Positions 1 through 12,868 of a stretch of DNA of 64,000 nt are shown here, in pieces. A program made the translations under genes and the position numbers. The stretch spans positions 1 to 64,000 of the forward strand of contig QVRM01006115.1 of assembly GCA_003439945.1 (NCBI GenBank). Direction: 5' to 3'. Source of the stretch: Dermanyssus gallinae. Taxonomy: Eukaryota; Arthropoda; Arachnida; Mesostigmata; Dermanyssidae. The first letter of the stretch is position 1. Every line of letters starts with the position of its first letter. The notes beneath the pieces were generated by a model. It ran no database searches. It had not been told where the DNA came from and saw nothing but the letters and a program-made list of their open reading frames with translations.

Positions 1-327
1 TTCGGCGCGAAAGGCTGTGGTTGGTTGAGACATGTATCGGTCGGTGAACGTTGGACGCTGTGGCCGTTGGACGTGGTCGGTTAGAGTAGATTTGAATTTC
101 GCTGTGATGCACACAGTGACTTCGTCACAATATTTCACTATACGCAAGAGAGCGATACGGCAGCGCCGTCTCTCTTCGTACTATTATTATTATTATTATT
201 ATTGTTGTCTAGCTAGCTCACACCATGTCCCGGCGGTTAGCGCGAGGCTGTTTTGCCGCCGGAACTCACACAGATCACACACTTGACAATGCCTCTACGC
301 TACCGCTAACAATCACTCAACTAACTA

Positions 328-374
<47 letters not shown>

Positions 375-1309
375 CTGCCTGCACCTGCCAGCCACAATCA
401 CTCACCACCCTAGTGCAGTACTGCTGCCACGCTCCCGCCGCGGTCGCTGCCAGGCCGTCGTCGGACGTACCGGTCGCCGCCGGACTAAGGGTTTGCAGAG
501 TGCGCGTTACGCCGAACGCTCGAGGTAGCACAAAGGGCTGAGGAAATGGCGCTGTGGCTAACCGGCAGAGATCCTCGCCATCATGGCGGGCAAACACAAA
601 CTTCAACCCGCAGGTTCAACCCAAAACGATATGCAACAACGGTTGCACAGCAGGAACGATGGCTGGCCCGAGAACGCGCGAGTTGTCCAGCACGGCGCCC
701 ACGGTGTACGACACGATACTCGTGGACTAGAGCCGCGGCCAGTTACAATGAACGGGAAGAACACACAGAAGGCAGGACACGTCTGGCACGTAGCACAGCC
801 GCAAAGAAAATGGCGTAATCCATCCTCTCTCGTGGTCTATTTGTCTACTCGGGAGAAGCCGCGGCGTTCGCATACGAGGACTGTTAGGACTGTGTGTAGA
901 TGGACGGCTAATCGATGGTTGGTTGATTCGGTCGTGTTGAGTGGTGCACCGGCCCTCTTCCCTAATTGGTCAATCGGCGCACATTGTCGAAACGTGGGTT
1001 GTCTCCGACGCACTGTGGGACGCGCACGGAGGTCTGAGACTGATGTCAATGATGTCATATTAGGTAAGGATTAGCGGCGTGGAGTCGGTGGTGGTAAACG
1101 TGCATTGATGTAGTTACCATTATATGGTTATAGCAGGCCTATATCGGTGTTGTTGATGATAATGATAGCGACATGGTTGTTGTGCACGACACCTTGGTCG
1201 TTGAAGTTCACATTCGATACGGTGTTGTGTCGTCCTGCTGGCGCCGTCTTGTCATCAACAGCGTCGTAGGTAATTGCTCTGTTGTTGTTGTGACTAGTTT
1301 CGTCACAAC

Positions 1310-1359
<50 letters not shown>

Positions 1360-2260
1360 ATTTAATTTTTTTAATACAATTGTCACATCAATCACGTTGT
1401 TGCAATAAAAGAAAAAGGCTAGTCCAGCATACTTACACAGTTTGTCTTCTGTTTTTTTAAACCATTTTTAGTCTTAATTAAATGCGTGCATAAATATGAC
1501 GAAAGCTTACCACTAATATGCCAGTTATTGAATTTGTTATCTGTATGCCGGTATAATATTTGAAGCTATCAGGGTTTTGAAAATCTCTAAGCAAAAACAT
1601 TTCCTAATAATAACAATAATAATAATGATAAATGATCCCACAAGGCCTGCGCGCTCTCACAGCTTGTTCGCACTCCTTGGTATTCCCACACCATATTAAC
1701 AAAGCATATTAGACCAGTATAAACTAATCACCTGATCTCCACCCGTCTCATGATCCAGATCTACTTGCTAAGATCCGATCGCATTTTCGTGCGAATTTAG
1801 GAGTCCTAAGGCTAACTCCTCAAGATGCGAAACAAATCTGCACTGCATTTTGAGTATTTTTAGCATCAATTTTTTTGTCATTCACTTTGCACTAAAGCGT
1901 TAGGTGATTTTAACACTTAGCTGATTCATTTTAGTTAGAATGGGCTTAAAACTTCAATTTCCCATGCTAGCCCTGTCTTTTGAGACAGAGCTAACCTTCT
2001 TCTAAGTGCCAGAAACTATCAGAGGAATCCCTGCGTTAATAACCTCTGCAGGATGCATTCGCCAAACCCACGCAAAACACCGTGTTTCCGAGCAAAATGC
2101 AATAATCTTCTGCGTACTATCACATCTACACTTGTGGAGAATTCCCGCAAATCAAACAAGTAGTTCCATAATGTAAGCCTGGCTGCGAGAGAATTAGCTT
2201 AGCTGGCGCACGCGCCCTGCCGTCATCTGACATAATGACGTCTCTTGACTTTAATACCGA
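1..2260. other. No gene seen; microsatellites
   Basis: Contains (TTA)n at 182-203, (TA)n at 325-371 and 1312-1355, and a moderately CpG-rich stretch at 400-1,060. Frames here are short and run through repeats. From 1,500 on the sequence is A/T-rich without recognisable features. Confidence 0.6.
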
Positions 2261-2269
2261 GCGAGAAGT

Positions 2270-2560
2270 AAGATATATCCGTGCAGGTGCTCATAGGGCA
2301 GGGACAATTTCAGTCGTACCGTCTTCGTATAGGCAAGGCGACTACAGGCACGTGTGTTCTCTGCACCACGGGCAAACCCGATGATGCGGCGCACACCGTA
2401 GAGTACTGCGGGGCTCTCGCGGTCTACCGTATATGCCCCCGTCTACGCTCACAAGAGTAGCCCGATTGCGACTATCGTGGCCAACATGCTCGAGTCGGCT
2501 TCGGACTGACATACTGAGATCCTAAACCTAAACGGGCTAATGCTCGGAATGATTTCTCGG
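2270..2560 (+). pseudogene. LINE C-terminus with CCHC motif
   Basis: QSYRLRIGKATTG precedes C-x2-C-x9-H-x4-C (2353-2409, CVLCTTGKPDDAAHTVEYC). This is the arrangement at the end of R1-type LINE ORF2 proteins (fxxYLxRfg...C.xC...DtxeHtlxxC). It is in the opposite orientation to the ORF1 remnant at 3.8-4.75 kb and therefore a separate insertion. Confidence 0.68.
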
Positions 2561-3840
2561 GAGAATCACAGATCGAAATCGCGATTTAGCACTAGGCCTC
2601 CAGTGTGCACCTCCAGGAACCCCCTCCTTGCTGGGGACATACTCGTAGATTTAGGAGAAGGTCGCAGCATGGGACTCCCCTCTCCTGATTTTAGGGTAAT
2701 GGTTTGCAATTACGAACCAGAAGAGGATGGCAGAAGTGGTTTTTAGTGGGTAGCGCGCGTGAATTAAATCGAGTTTTATCATCTCCCCCGGCGTCTAGCC
2801 CCACACCACCCTCCACTAACATGAGACGTAACGGAGGATGTGCGTAAACGAATTTTTCACCTCTCAAAAAAGTCTAGGTTTAGACGGCTCTGCCTAGCCA
2901 GGATTCATCTTGCCGAGGCAGCATTCCCTCTCTGAACATCTAATCACCGACGTTGCAGTACCCGCCCGCCCTCCATCTCTTGCAGCAGGCGCCAAACTTC
3001 TGCCAACATCGTTGAGCAACCCAGCCCCCCCCCCCCCCCCCAATGTTTCGGACGCAAGGGGTGAGAGCAACTTGTGAGTAATCGACGCTTGAATACTTTC
3101 TGCACTTGGCTGCTTCCGCTAGAGTAACCGCGTGTCCAGGGCGGGCTGCGCCCATACCAACCATTCAAGAGGCTAAAGAGTCGGTTACAGTGCCATCACG
3201 TCTCTTCCCATCGTCTCTGACTAAAACGGGAGACTCCAAAACGCATAGGTAGCCTGCTGACCGTAGCCCTCTGTCAAATGTCTTATTTAAAGCTGAGTGG
3301 CGTGCGATTCTGCTTGAATTCTAGGGTCAGAAGAGTTCAAGGTGACGCAAGGAGTCGACCTCGTCACCGCATCTATGAGCTAGTCCTCACCGCACAGATG
3401 AGAGGAAACAACCTCAACCAGATCAATATTCGCGTAGGCTCGTCATCCAGGAAGGTACAGAGCTGAGGGCTAGGAAAACATGCCATGCGCCTGCATCCCA
3501 GTGATCACCCATCTGGGAATGGAGATTAAAACAAATATTGAGTTTTTCTCTCCCTCGTTCGATTGTCAAACAAAGATGGCGAGAGAACAGAATAACCCCA
3601 AAGAGATCTACGCGCCAAGTCGGAAGTAGATTCTGGATAGCGGAGATCTTAATTGTGCCTGAATCTGATTAAATGAGCCTCATACTTGGCTTGGTTCAGC
3701 TCCACACCACTGCGTCTCGCAAAAAAAAAGTACGTCTGGTTTTGTCGCACCGTAATGCCCAGACGTGAAGCTTGGGTCTGCAATCGTTGTGATCACCCGT
3801 CATTATGACTGTCTGAGGTCGTTACCAACAAAAGCGCTAG

Positions 3841-4750
3841 TTAGGGCTGTAATGCGTTTGTGATTGACTTAACCATTTTCAACAATTCGGGAGATATTAA
3901 GTCCCGGACAAATTCGAACAATCCGTGAGTCACTGGATTGCGAGATATCCGGAGATGAGTGCGAGTCAGGGCTTCGTTGAAAGATGCATCCGGGTGGGTA
4001 GCACAAACCTGGTTGGGAGTTCTGGCTTTCATTAGAACTTGGTTCCTTTCCCCCAGGTAGAATAATCACGGGTAGCTGGGTGACTTTGCATCGTGGGGTC
4101 GCTCGCTGTTGACACATTTGGGCGGGCTCAAGCAGTCTGCAGCTAGGTGGCGCCCGCTTTGCAGCAGTTACGACAAGTCTTAGGGAGTGAGCAGTTCACC
4201 ACAAAGTGGACCGACCCTGGAACAGTTGAAGCAGACTCCGGGCTAGTCAGATTCAGAACCACCGCGTGAAAGGGATAGCACAAAAACGCCGAAGCCGGTG
4301 GTTGGCGGTCGAAAGTCAGGATAACTTTTGGCAAAGGCATCTTTTGATCGATAGAAGACACGAACAGTCTTCGGACACCTGTGACGCCAAAGTTTGATAG
4401 CTCCATCACGATTTCCTCTTTCGTTAGCGAGGTGCAGACATCGTGCATCCCTGGCCTTAAACGAGGCCAATCCCGGGCAGGAGGCGGTCACCGGGATGCC
4501 ATCTACGCACGTTAGGCGTGAGAGCTTCTGAGCCACATTGATGGGGGAGACGTTAATAAAGATACTGCTCTTATCGCCTGAGATTCGATGCTCTGACACC
4601 AGGCTGTGGATTGCCTTGAAGAAGCGTAACACCAAACTTTCCTTGAAGTCGGCCGAACTCCTGTCACGAATCTCCTCGTATCTGAAGCGGACCCTGAATA
4701 CTCCGAATGCTCTCGAGTTGACTTTGTTTTTCAGACTATCTAACTACTTT
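3841..4750 (-). pseudogene. R1/Jockey-like LINE ORF1 (gag-like) remnant
   Basis: The minus strand carries a long broken frame. It has an RNA-binding-like region (SSIFINVSPINVAQKLSRL, LSNFGVTGVRRLFVSSI, LPKVILTFDRQPP), followed across frame breaks by cysteine-rich segments (CFNCSRVG, KTCRNCCKAGA, KCVNSERPHDAKSPSYP) that look like decayed CCHC knuckles. This order is that of ORF1 in R1/Jockey/I-type LINEs. Frame breaks lie near 4,370 and 4,150. I do not see a convincing ORF2 next to it. Confidence 0.7.
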
Positions 4751-5318
4751 TGCTCCCGCATGACGGCATTTTTACTCTTGCGCTTGTTAAAAAAATAAGA
4801 AATAACCGTAGTATATATGTCACCAGTGCCCCGTATATATATGATATAGGCAAAGTGATTGTTTATAAACAGTCGTTTCGGCGCCAAATGTGAAAGGCGT
4901 GTCGATACGCTGGTTCCCCCGGTCGCTTGAGCGGCTCCACTGTCTAAATTGACGGAACAAGAGCTGTGTCACGACGTGGCTGTTATGGCGCACGAACCGT
5001 AGGAACGATAGTACACAGGGGGACCGATGAGCTGAACGGCACCTCACAGTCCAACTTTTTTCAGTCTCGGACGAAGCGCAAGGTAAAGGCGATCTGACCG
5101 GACCATTGCCAAGTCAGGCCGTGGTATACGGACCAGGTAATGTTGCACTATTCATAAACCACCGCAGGCCTGCCTCGACGTTCGAACGTTGAAAGTCTCT
5201 CTCTCTCTCTTCCTTTATATTCTTCTAAAGGATGGTATATGCATCCCATCTTTTGGTAGTAGGACATCGTTTTACTTGTAGATTAAGCGATAAAACGGAC
5301 GGCTGCCCCAATGTATCT

Positions 5319-5495
5319 AAAGTGTTCGGGCTGACCCTCAGCCAATATTTAACGTCCACGGAACTGTTTTCCACATTACTTCATAGACGGACCCCCATAA
5401 ATACAAATGTGCAACGGTGGGGCTCGAACCCGCGCACCTATGTGTCCTCCGGTTGCGAGGCGCAGACCTAAGCCACCACGCCACCGGGCGCTTGA
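5319..5495 (-). mobile_element. tRNA-derived SINE, family 1, copy 1
   Basis: 177 bp between a 16-bp exact target duplication (ctgccccaatgtatct at 5303-5318 and 5496-5511). Read on the minus strand it starts with an A-box-like GTGGCGTGGTGG, has a B box GGTTCGAGCCCC, and then a tRNA-unrelated body with gtatttatgggggtccgtct and gaagcaatg. Confidence 0.93.
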
Positions 5496-5639
5496 CTGCC
5501 CCAATGTATCTGTCGGACTTGTTCCTGCACCTCGTGATTGGCATTCCTCGCTTGGCTCGTAAAAGCTTTCACTGCCAGAGAAATCATGGTAAAATCCGTG
5601 ACCTGCAAACACAGTTGAAAAATTTTACCTAATCTAACA

Positions 5640-5990
5640 TGTGTAGTTGTTCATCTACCCCTAATTTTTTCCAGGTTAGCGAAAATCCGTCTTTTTTTTT
5701 ATAGATTTTGCCGAATAGAACAATATCGTCTGCATACACTAGCATTTTAGCCCATTACGTCGTTTCTTTTCTAGCTTCATTTCTTGTGCAAGTCCCCTAC
5801 CAGTAAAAGAATAAACAAGGACTCAAGCCATAAAGCATGTAAAGAATAACAAAGGACTCAAGCCATTTGTCGTCGGGAATTGTTGTCTGTGGAACCCCGA
5901 ATTCAATTACCAATTCGTACAACATCTTTAGTATGCTGGCTTGGTTACTTACGATACAGGAGAGGTGCTGCTTCACTTGATGAAATACTT
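5640..5990 (-). pseudogene. Reverse-transcriptase remnant with YADD motif
   Basis: Minus-strand reading gives KMLVYADDIVLFGKI (YADD codons at 5725-5736), preceded by a heavily mutated palm with a GVPQ-like block near 5,890. Too short and broken to place in a family. Confidence 0.6.
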
Positions 5991-6799
5991 TGGTCTGAGA
6001 TGTGCAAATGCAAACGAAGACGTCCCAACGTCTTCGCTTTCAACGGGAGTTTCAATCTATTCAATGGGAGCATCACCATTGACCTAGACACGATTTCACA
6101 AGCTTGTCAACGACAAAGCTCAAAGCTTCGATGTTCTTGAGGTGGCTGTAAACGGAAACTCTCGAGTGGCAGCCTCGAGGTGGCACGCGATGTGGACGTT
6201 TGTTGCGAATTGCTAGAGGAAACTGCGAGAAATGCAGTTAGATGGAAGAGATCGGGACAGAGGAAATCACGACAAGGGTTTTTGGACTTGCCGCACCGTA
6301 GGGTTGTCGAGCTCTTGCGCCATGGCGAGGAGGGTAAAGCCAGCACAGCAGCTTTTACCTAAGAAATAGGCTTGACTACTTCAAGCAGTAGAAAGGCCTA
6401 CGTAAAGCTACGCTATCGTCACTACAAGAGGTATAGGCCAGGCGGGAGGAAAATCGACTGCTCGAATGAGCAGAACGGCAGCCCTCAACACTGTATATTT
6501 CCGCCCCGTAGGAAAGTTTCCGGCCGTCGTCCAGAGGCCGCTGATGGCGCGCTACCCTTGTCCGTTTCTACCCTTAGGCGCGCTGGCCGCGTGGTGGCAG
6601 GTGTGGTATCGTGTACGACGGGAGAGGCGAACGTGCGTAATACGTTTTGTGACGGGCAGTGGTACGTTCGTTGACGTTTTAGTGGTACGTTTCTGGACAC
6701 GCAGTTGTACGTCGTTTTACGTGCAGTGCACACAGGACCAAAAAGGTCAATGCGCTTACACGTTTCATATCGTTTAGAATCTGGTCTACGACGGGTCTT

Positions 6800-7400
6800 G
6801 CGGCTCGATGTCCTGCCCGACATACTTGAAACTATCACCTGCGCAGATGACTTTGTTCCTCACCGAACCTCGCGCTCCTACGCATCCGACGCTGGATGGA
6901 GGAACACACCTTACACAGGCCTCTCTGAAAGCGGAAGCTCCGTAGTTGGCCCGGCGAAAGCGGACCCGCGAGATGCGGTTGGAACTAGCAGGCTACCCAA
7001 TCTTAATCAAGAAACAGGCAAAATATATCGGGGCTATACTTGGCACTAACCTCACAGGAGGGCCACATATTGCCTACGTGACGAAGAACGTTGTTATTAA
7101 GGTAGCCCAGCATCTCGCCAAAACTCGCCTTGGGAAAGGACGACCCTCGAAAGACCGACGCCGTTTGCTGACCTCAGTGTCGACAGCCATGTACGGCGCA
7201 CCAGTATGGGGAGCCCTCCGCACGGCCCAGCGGGGCATAGCGGTTAGGATGTATCGAGGGTACTGCACAGGTAGCATTGATCTACAGTAATGGTACGACA
7301 GGACCCCTGCAACCTTCGCGACCGAAGTCTTCACGGAACACGGACAGTTTTCCACAACTATATGGTAAGGATTGGGAAAGCTACTCTGTGCGCCTCATGC
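6800..7400 (+). pseudogene. R1/Jockey-like LINE reverse transcriptase remnant
   Basis: The frame 6946-7290 reads KYIGAILGTNLTGGPHIAYVTKNV and later DRRRLLTSVSTAMYGAPVWGAL. These are the thumb-region hallmarks of R1/Jockey-type elements (KYLGV, H..., LYGAPVW). Upstream, in another frame, come ADD at about 6,845 and RIRRWMEEHTL. Stops and frameshifts are frequent. It is a different LINE family from the YHL-type fragments. Confidence 0.8.
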
Positions 7401-7789
7401 GCGCACGGCATGACGACACATGAGCGGAACATGACGATGACATTGTAGCACACATGATGGAGACTCTCGCTGACTGGTCCCCGGGGCCAGCTTATATGGG
7501 CATGAAGAAAAAAAAACACGATTAGAATAAAGCCAAAGCTCGAATTGGAGGTTGAGAGAAGTGGCCGGCGGAAGGAGGTATTGACGCACTCCCGGTTCCT
7601 GGAACAAGTTTATTAAGAGATTAATGAGCAGGTCCTGGCAAAAAAACACCCTCCTTATAACCTCGAGGTCGTGCCGCTTAACTGCGAACCTTTAGAGGTT
7701 AGGGTGCGGTAGATGACGGGTTTTGGGGGTAAAACTATCCCACTAGCAGCTGGTGGTAGCCAGTTCTGTCTGTGCATAGTGCATTTTCC

Positions 7790-8310
7790 GAAATCTTCGA
7801 GAAGACGATTAACGAAGCAAGTATTTTGTTTGTCAATGCGCCTGAAGAGCCGCTATGAGTATATCATGTCAGGTTGTGCGCCAGTTGCCAAAATCATTCA
7901 GTCAAGCTTGAAGACGTGGTGTACAGTACCACTTGAAAGCTTTGGCTCGAAATGGAAAAATAAAATTAAAAAAGAGGGGAAATTTGATACCTCCTGTCCA
8001 ATCGAGTGTACCCAGTGCCTTTCAACTCTGGTCCGGTTTTGCATGTGACATCGCCACGTCTTTACCAAATATATACCTAGTTCATAACTATCATTACTTG
8101 GTCTGTTTAAACACGAACGTGTACGAGAAGTACACAAGGTGCATCTATCAACTAGCTCTCAAGTTTGTACAAGGGGTTATGCCCTTACGAAGAGATCGCT
8201 GCATTACCCCTCTCGAAAGACGTGCTGAGCAACTGAAAACAGTCTTAGTAGTAATGATGTATGCCTATAGAATGAGTGAAACACATTTTAAGTTCATTAA
8301 TGTAATATGA
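7790..8310 (+). pseudogene. LINE 3'-end fragment (match to the 21.7-22.2 kb minus copy)
   Basis: Nearly the whole stretch can be aligned with the reverse complement of 21,780-22,200; the shared nucleotides include atgtcaggctgtgc-like and ttacgaagagatc blocks. No catalytic residues remain, so the assignment rests on this alignment and on the relation of the partner copy to reverse transcriptase. Confidence 0.7.
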
Positions 8311-8814
8311 CATAGATAATATGCATCGTTGACTACATGTACGTGAATTGCACATGTGTAATGCGGATAGTTACATTAGAACTGGATACAAGTATGCAAC
8401 CAGTCATGATCACCTGCAGGCGAAAGCGTCGCTCTTAGGTCTTTGACCTAAGGATTAAAGATTACCAAAAGTTTACGTTGGAATATATTAGTCGTGGAGT
8501 TCACATCTGCAGGCTGTACCTGTTGCGCAAAACGTTCGTTTATTAAACGCTCAAGCTAAACCAAGCGCTCCTATAACAAAGCTCTTTAATTGTAGGCAGT
8601 GGCGGTTGACGTTAAATATGTGTTTCCATAGTGCAGTTAATAGCTTGCTGGTGTTAAAAAAGGGCTTATTGTTGTAAACATTTTATAAAGGCAATTCTCG
8701 AGAGCACAATTCATATTTTTGACATTCCTAATAAATCGTTCGGTCATGGATAACAGTACAGCGGAGCCAGTAATTCATTTTTCAGCGCTGGTAATAAACG
8801 ATTCATGTACCGAA

Positions 8815-9697
8815 CGTTTTCGAGAGCGATATAAGGAATTGTAAAACTCGTTAAAGCAAATCTTTTTCCAATGGAACATGATCTCTGAGAAGTCTTGTTT
8901 CGGACTGAAAGTGAAATGACTAATTTGTGACACTAGTGTTTTTGTCCGACATAGGAGCACAAAATGTGCAATGGCGGGACAACCAGTCTTACTATACAGA
9001 AACTAGGCACACCGTCGTGTTCGCGAGAAAATTCCGCTTCCCCCGAAGAACGTATAATACCGGCCAGAAGACGCAACATGGTCGTTTAGAATAGACTTCG
9101 GAAAAATTAAGTTATTGTATTAGCTTTAACACCAAATCCCTTAAAATCATTAACTTACGACCACTCACAGCGCTCAAAACTAACACATGAAGGCAAACAC
9201 ACATTCCATGACGATCATTTTGGTACTTTTGGCAATGCAAGTCACGTTTACGGAGTAATTAAGATTTGTCGGCGGGAATGTCAAAATTAAGTGCATGCAT
9301 AAATGACTGTGTGGCGACGTTCACTACCGCCGACGTGTCGCGCGGCAGAGGCAGTGTGCTAGTTTTGAGCGCTGTGAGTGGTCGTAACGTCATCATTTTG
9401 AGGTATTTGGTGTAAAAGCTCATAAACTAACTTCATTTTTGCGAACTCTGTTCTAAACGACCATGTCGCATCTTCCGGTCGGCACTATATGTTTTTCGGA
9501 GAATTCTGTATAGGAGAACTGGTTGCCTCACAATTGCACATTTTGTGCTCCTATATATCGAGCAAAAACACTGGTGCAACAAATTGAAGTATCTTCACTT
9601 TCACTCCGAAACAAGACTCCTCGGAGGCAGTGTTCGAATGGAAAAACGATTTGCTTTGACGAGCTCTACAATTCCATATATCGCTCTTCTGGCTCGA
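8815..9697. repeat. Long imperfect inverted repeat (fold-back), about 0.9 kb
   Basis: Left arm 8815-9187 and right arm 9355-9697 are reverse complements over about 340-370 bp with many substitutions. Shared blocks include gagagcgatata / tatatcgctc, gagcacaaaatgtgcaat, cgaccactcacagcgctcaaaact. The spacer of about 170 bp has no clear coding. This is the shape of a fold-back or long-TIR non-autonomous DNA element. A partial relative may lie at 12,540-12,615 (ggtcat...cagcgctcgtaataagcga). Confidence 0.8.
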
Positions 9698-9739
9698 GTG
9701 GGACCACTAATGCTCACTCTACTGCGCACTTCTGAGGGC

Positions 9740-10850
9740 TACCCAAATTATCCTCGATGATGGTGTGTGCGAGCATAACACGTTTGATCAGACGACTGGG
9801 TATCCGCAAGGCGACAATCTCAGCCCATTGCTATTCATAACGTTACCCAGTGATCTGCCACGCATCGTGAAAGAGCGGCACTCAACGGTCATGAACCTGC
9901 TCTACGCAGACGATCTGGTAATATTCAGCAGAATCCGTACGGACCTGCAGGCTGCTCTTTGCACACTTGTTGAATATTTCTCGCAGAATGGCCTCATAGT
10001 AAATGTATCAAAACCAAGGCTGTTAAGTTTCGTCCTGGTGGGCAACGAGGCCGCGCAGATAAACTGCGATTATACGGTGAACACGTGCAGTTTGTAGAGA
10101 CCTTTTGCTATCTTGGGGTAATTTTCTCATCTCGTGGTACAACCTTTTCACAACATGTAACTGAACGTTGTAGAAAAGCGCTTATCGCGGCAGCGGGTAT
10201 CAGAAACCCAGCACAGTTGTCCGTTCAGACGGCCATGACGTTATTCACGCTCAAAGTGGCATCCGTAGCTGCTTACGGTATTCAAGTGACATGGAAACAT
10301 CTTAGCACTTCGCAGTTATGGCAGTTGGATAGGGTGAAGCCAGCTTTCTTGAAGCGAGAACTTGGCTTTCCGTCAAATTCGCGCAACAGATTCGTATACA
10401 TGCTCGCGGGTTCAACATCATTTATTGATGAACTCGTAGATCGCTTTAATTTGCCGCAGACAGTCGCCCTGGAAACGTTTCGGCATGAGCATTCTCAAAA
10501 AGTGTCTCTTATTCCCAGAGAGTTTTATCTATCACCAGCTATGACTAACCAGGCCTGGAAGGACTCTCTCCGGTCATGTCGTCACCTCACTACTCGCTAC
10601 AGTGTTCACGGATTTCATCATCTACTATGCCGGTCTGCTGGGTTTCATGAACCCAAGGAGGACTGCAAATGCCGTCGTTGCGGCGGTCCATGTTCCCTCT
10701 ACCACCTACCTGATTGTACGGAATCCGTGTCGCTTTCACAGCTTCAGCGAGAATGCTCATAATTCATTTTTACCATGTTTGTTATATATATCATGTTCGT
10801 ATTTACATACCCAAACAGGGTGCATTTTAAATAAATGAAATATATCGCTC
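9740..10850 (+). pseudogene. Non-LTR retrotransposon reverse transcriptase, C-terminal half
   Basis: Starts in the palm domain at GYPQGDNLSPLLF and continues through LLYADDLVIF (YADD at 9903-9914), the VETFCYLGVIFSSRG segment and a C-terminal region ending in CKCRRCGGPCSLYHLPDC (10664-10720), a probable zinc knuckle. The frame shifts once near 10,070. No endonuclease or N-terminal palm is present, so this is a 5'-truncated copy. The 3' UTR has AATAAA near 10,831. It begins right after the right arm of the 8.8-9.7 kb inverted repeat. Confidence 0.88.
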
Positions 10851-10984
10851 TTCACATATTCCTGATACACCCTTACACCCTGTATATGTGCATGTGTATG
10901 CATACAGGCTAAGCATCTATGTGTTTCTCAGAACAACAAAAGTTTACACGTGGTCAAACTACTGCTGCTGGTGCCGCCGCCGTC

Positions 10985-11532
10985 GCTGTTGTCATTACCG
11001 TCATTCTCATCATTATGTCTCATTGAGATCCCGCCGACAATCCAATATATTTATCATCCGTGATGACGAGAAGATCACCTACAATGCCAATTAGGCATAC
11101 ATTGCTAATCATGATACGCCTAAACAAGTTGGCCACCAAATTACCAGCCATACTGTGCTAGCTTTTGCCCAATCACAGATTGCTGCGGGGGACGGGGGGG
11201 GGGGGGGACTCTTCAGAGATCGCTTCTAGGTTTTTTCGTTGTTGTAATTGTTGCTGCTACCGTTGATCCTGTATGTTGGTCTCGCTCTCCTGTTGACGCC
11301 CTTGTTGTCCTTGCCTCTGCAGCGTGTTTTGCTTATCTGGCCGCTGTTTTGCTTCTACTTTGTTGTCGGTTCTGCTGTCTGTGCTGTTGTTGTTTCTATT
11401 GCTGCTATGTTGTGACTGTTGTTGTGGTTGTTGCTGCTGCTGTTGTTGTGACTGTTGTTGTTGTTGTTTAAGGCTTTGAGGCAAGACAAAAACCTTGATT
11501 TTTATTTCATCGTCACCACTAATCGAATCCAT
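10985..11532 (-). pseudogene. Broken paralogue of the glutamine-rich gene
   Basis: Starts with a similar N-terminus (MDSISGDDEIKIKVFVLPQS versus MTPNDDAHIEAKAPGSPQS), then poly-Gln. It is open for 91 codons to a TAG at about 11,257 (one base from CAG). Further in-frame stops occur before the membrane segment, whose sequence is still readable (RRIMISNVCLIGIVG...LLVITDD) at about 11,000-11,130. Homology to the intact copy continues into both flanks, including a shared ctgctgctg...tcatcattatg block downstream. It lacks the 7-residue repeat array. Confidence 0.6.
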
Positions 11533-12173
11533 TTAGACCGAAAGCAGGGAGCATAGAAATTAACGTGAGCACAGCGAATACGAGCTTGCCTTACCAAATA
11601 GTTTTTTTTAAATTGGTGTTTAAGTCATTATTACTATTATTATTATTGAGTAGTCTCGGGCTGACCGTCGTCCAGAACGGGCGTGCGCTCCTGACGGTGT
11701 CGATCGGCTGGAGTTTAGTGTTTTGCGTGTGTAGAGCTTCTTCAGTGGTTTCACTGTACTATTGACTCGACGTTGACACGGCGACCTAGTGACCCGATGA
11801 CCTGCGGTGGGGATCCATCTTCCGTGCCGTCTACAGTTGCTTTGTGCTACGTGCATGTGAGGGCCGGTAGGGAGGCGCGCGGACACTTGGATGTGCGCTT
11901 GCCTCAACGTGCACCGCAGAGGCACTACGAAGTCTTGAGGAACGAGCACACCACACTATCTGCCCGTTCATCATTGAGACATCGGGTGTGTGGGGACGCA
12001 AAGCCATGGCCATAACGAGGACAATCGGCCAGCTCATCGAGAAGTCAGTCGCCTTGCTAGTTTTGCGCGGTAACGCGCGAGAATGATTGTTGAGACGTTC
12101 CCGAGGGGACGAGGCCTGGAGAAATGGATCTATTCATAGGAAGTTCAATCTGTACACTTACCGACTGGCTTTG

Positions 12174-12287
<114 letters not shown>

Positions 12288-12868
12288 TCTTGAGTGGCGC
12301 GAGCCGAAAATATTTAAGCTCTAAGCGTTCTCCTAGAGCACAGTTCTTCGTTTAGAGACCTTAAATGTTGATTTACGTAGTACACCGAAGCTCGTTGGCT
12401 CGTTTTCTTTTTTTTTTACAAAAGGTCATACCGTTTATTGGTTATGTAAACATTTTAAGGACGAAGAGACCTCGTAAGAGAACAACACGGATGTTTGTGA
12501 CAATTGTATCAATTGGCACAGTGTAGTAGCAGTACAAGATACAGCCGGTCATTGATGAACCGTAAGCAATGTAAGTAACTCAGTTTGCAGCGCTCGTAAT
12601 AAGCGACGGTAGGTGTGCTATAGGTGTCTATTATTATTATTATTATTATTACATAGATATGTATATGTGAACGTGTGGGTGTGTGGGCTAGGCTTGGAGG
12701 ACCATGACGAAAGATGGGCAGATAGATCAGTGGCCAGTAGTGTGTTCCTTACAACAGAAAACGTGTAGACGTGATTAAACCACGGCTGCTGCTGCAGCTG
12801 CTGGCGACGAAGCTTTTAACACGTACTTACTATTATCCTCATCATCATCCTCAAAATCATCATCATCA

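Noticed and set aside
5400..5490. tRNA gene suggested by GGTTCGAGCCCC B box
   Set aside because: The same unit recurs six times with a non-tRNA body and target duplications, and the cloverleaf is not complete; it is a SINE head.
10815..10885. Short element bounded by CAGGGTG and CACCCTG
   Set aside because: Seven-base ends could be chance and the flanks show no target duplication.
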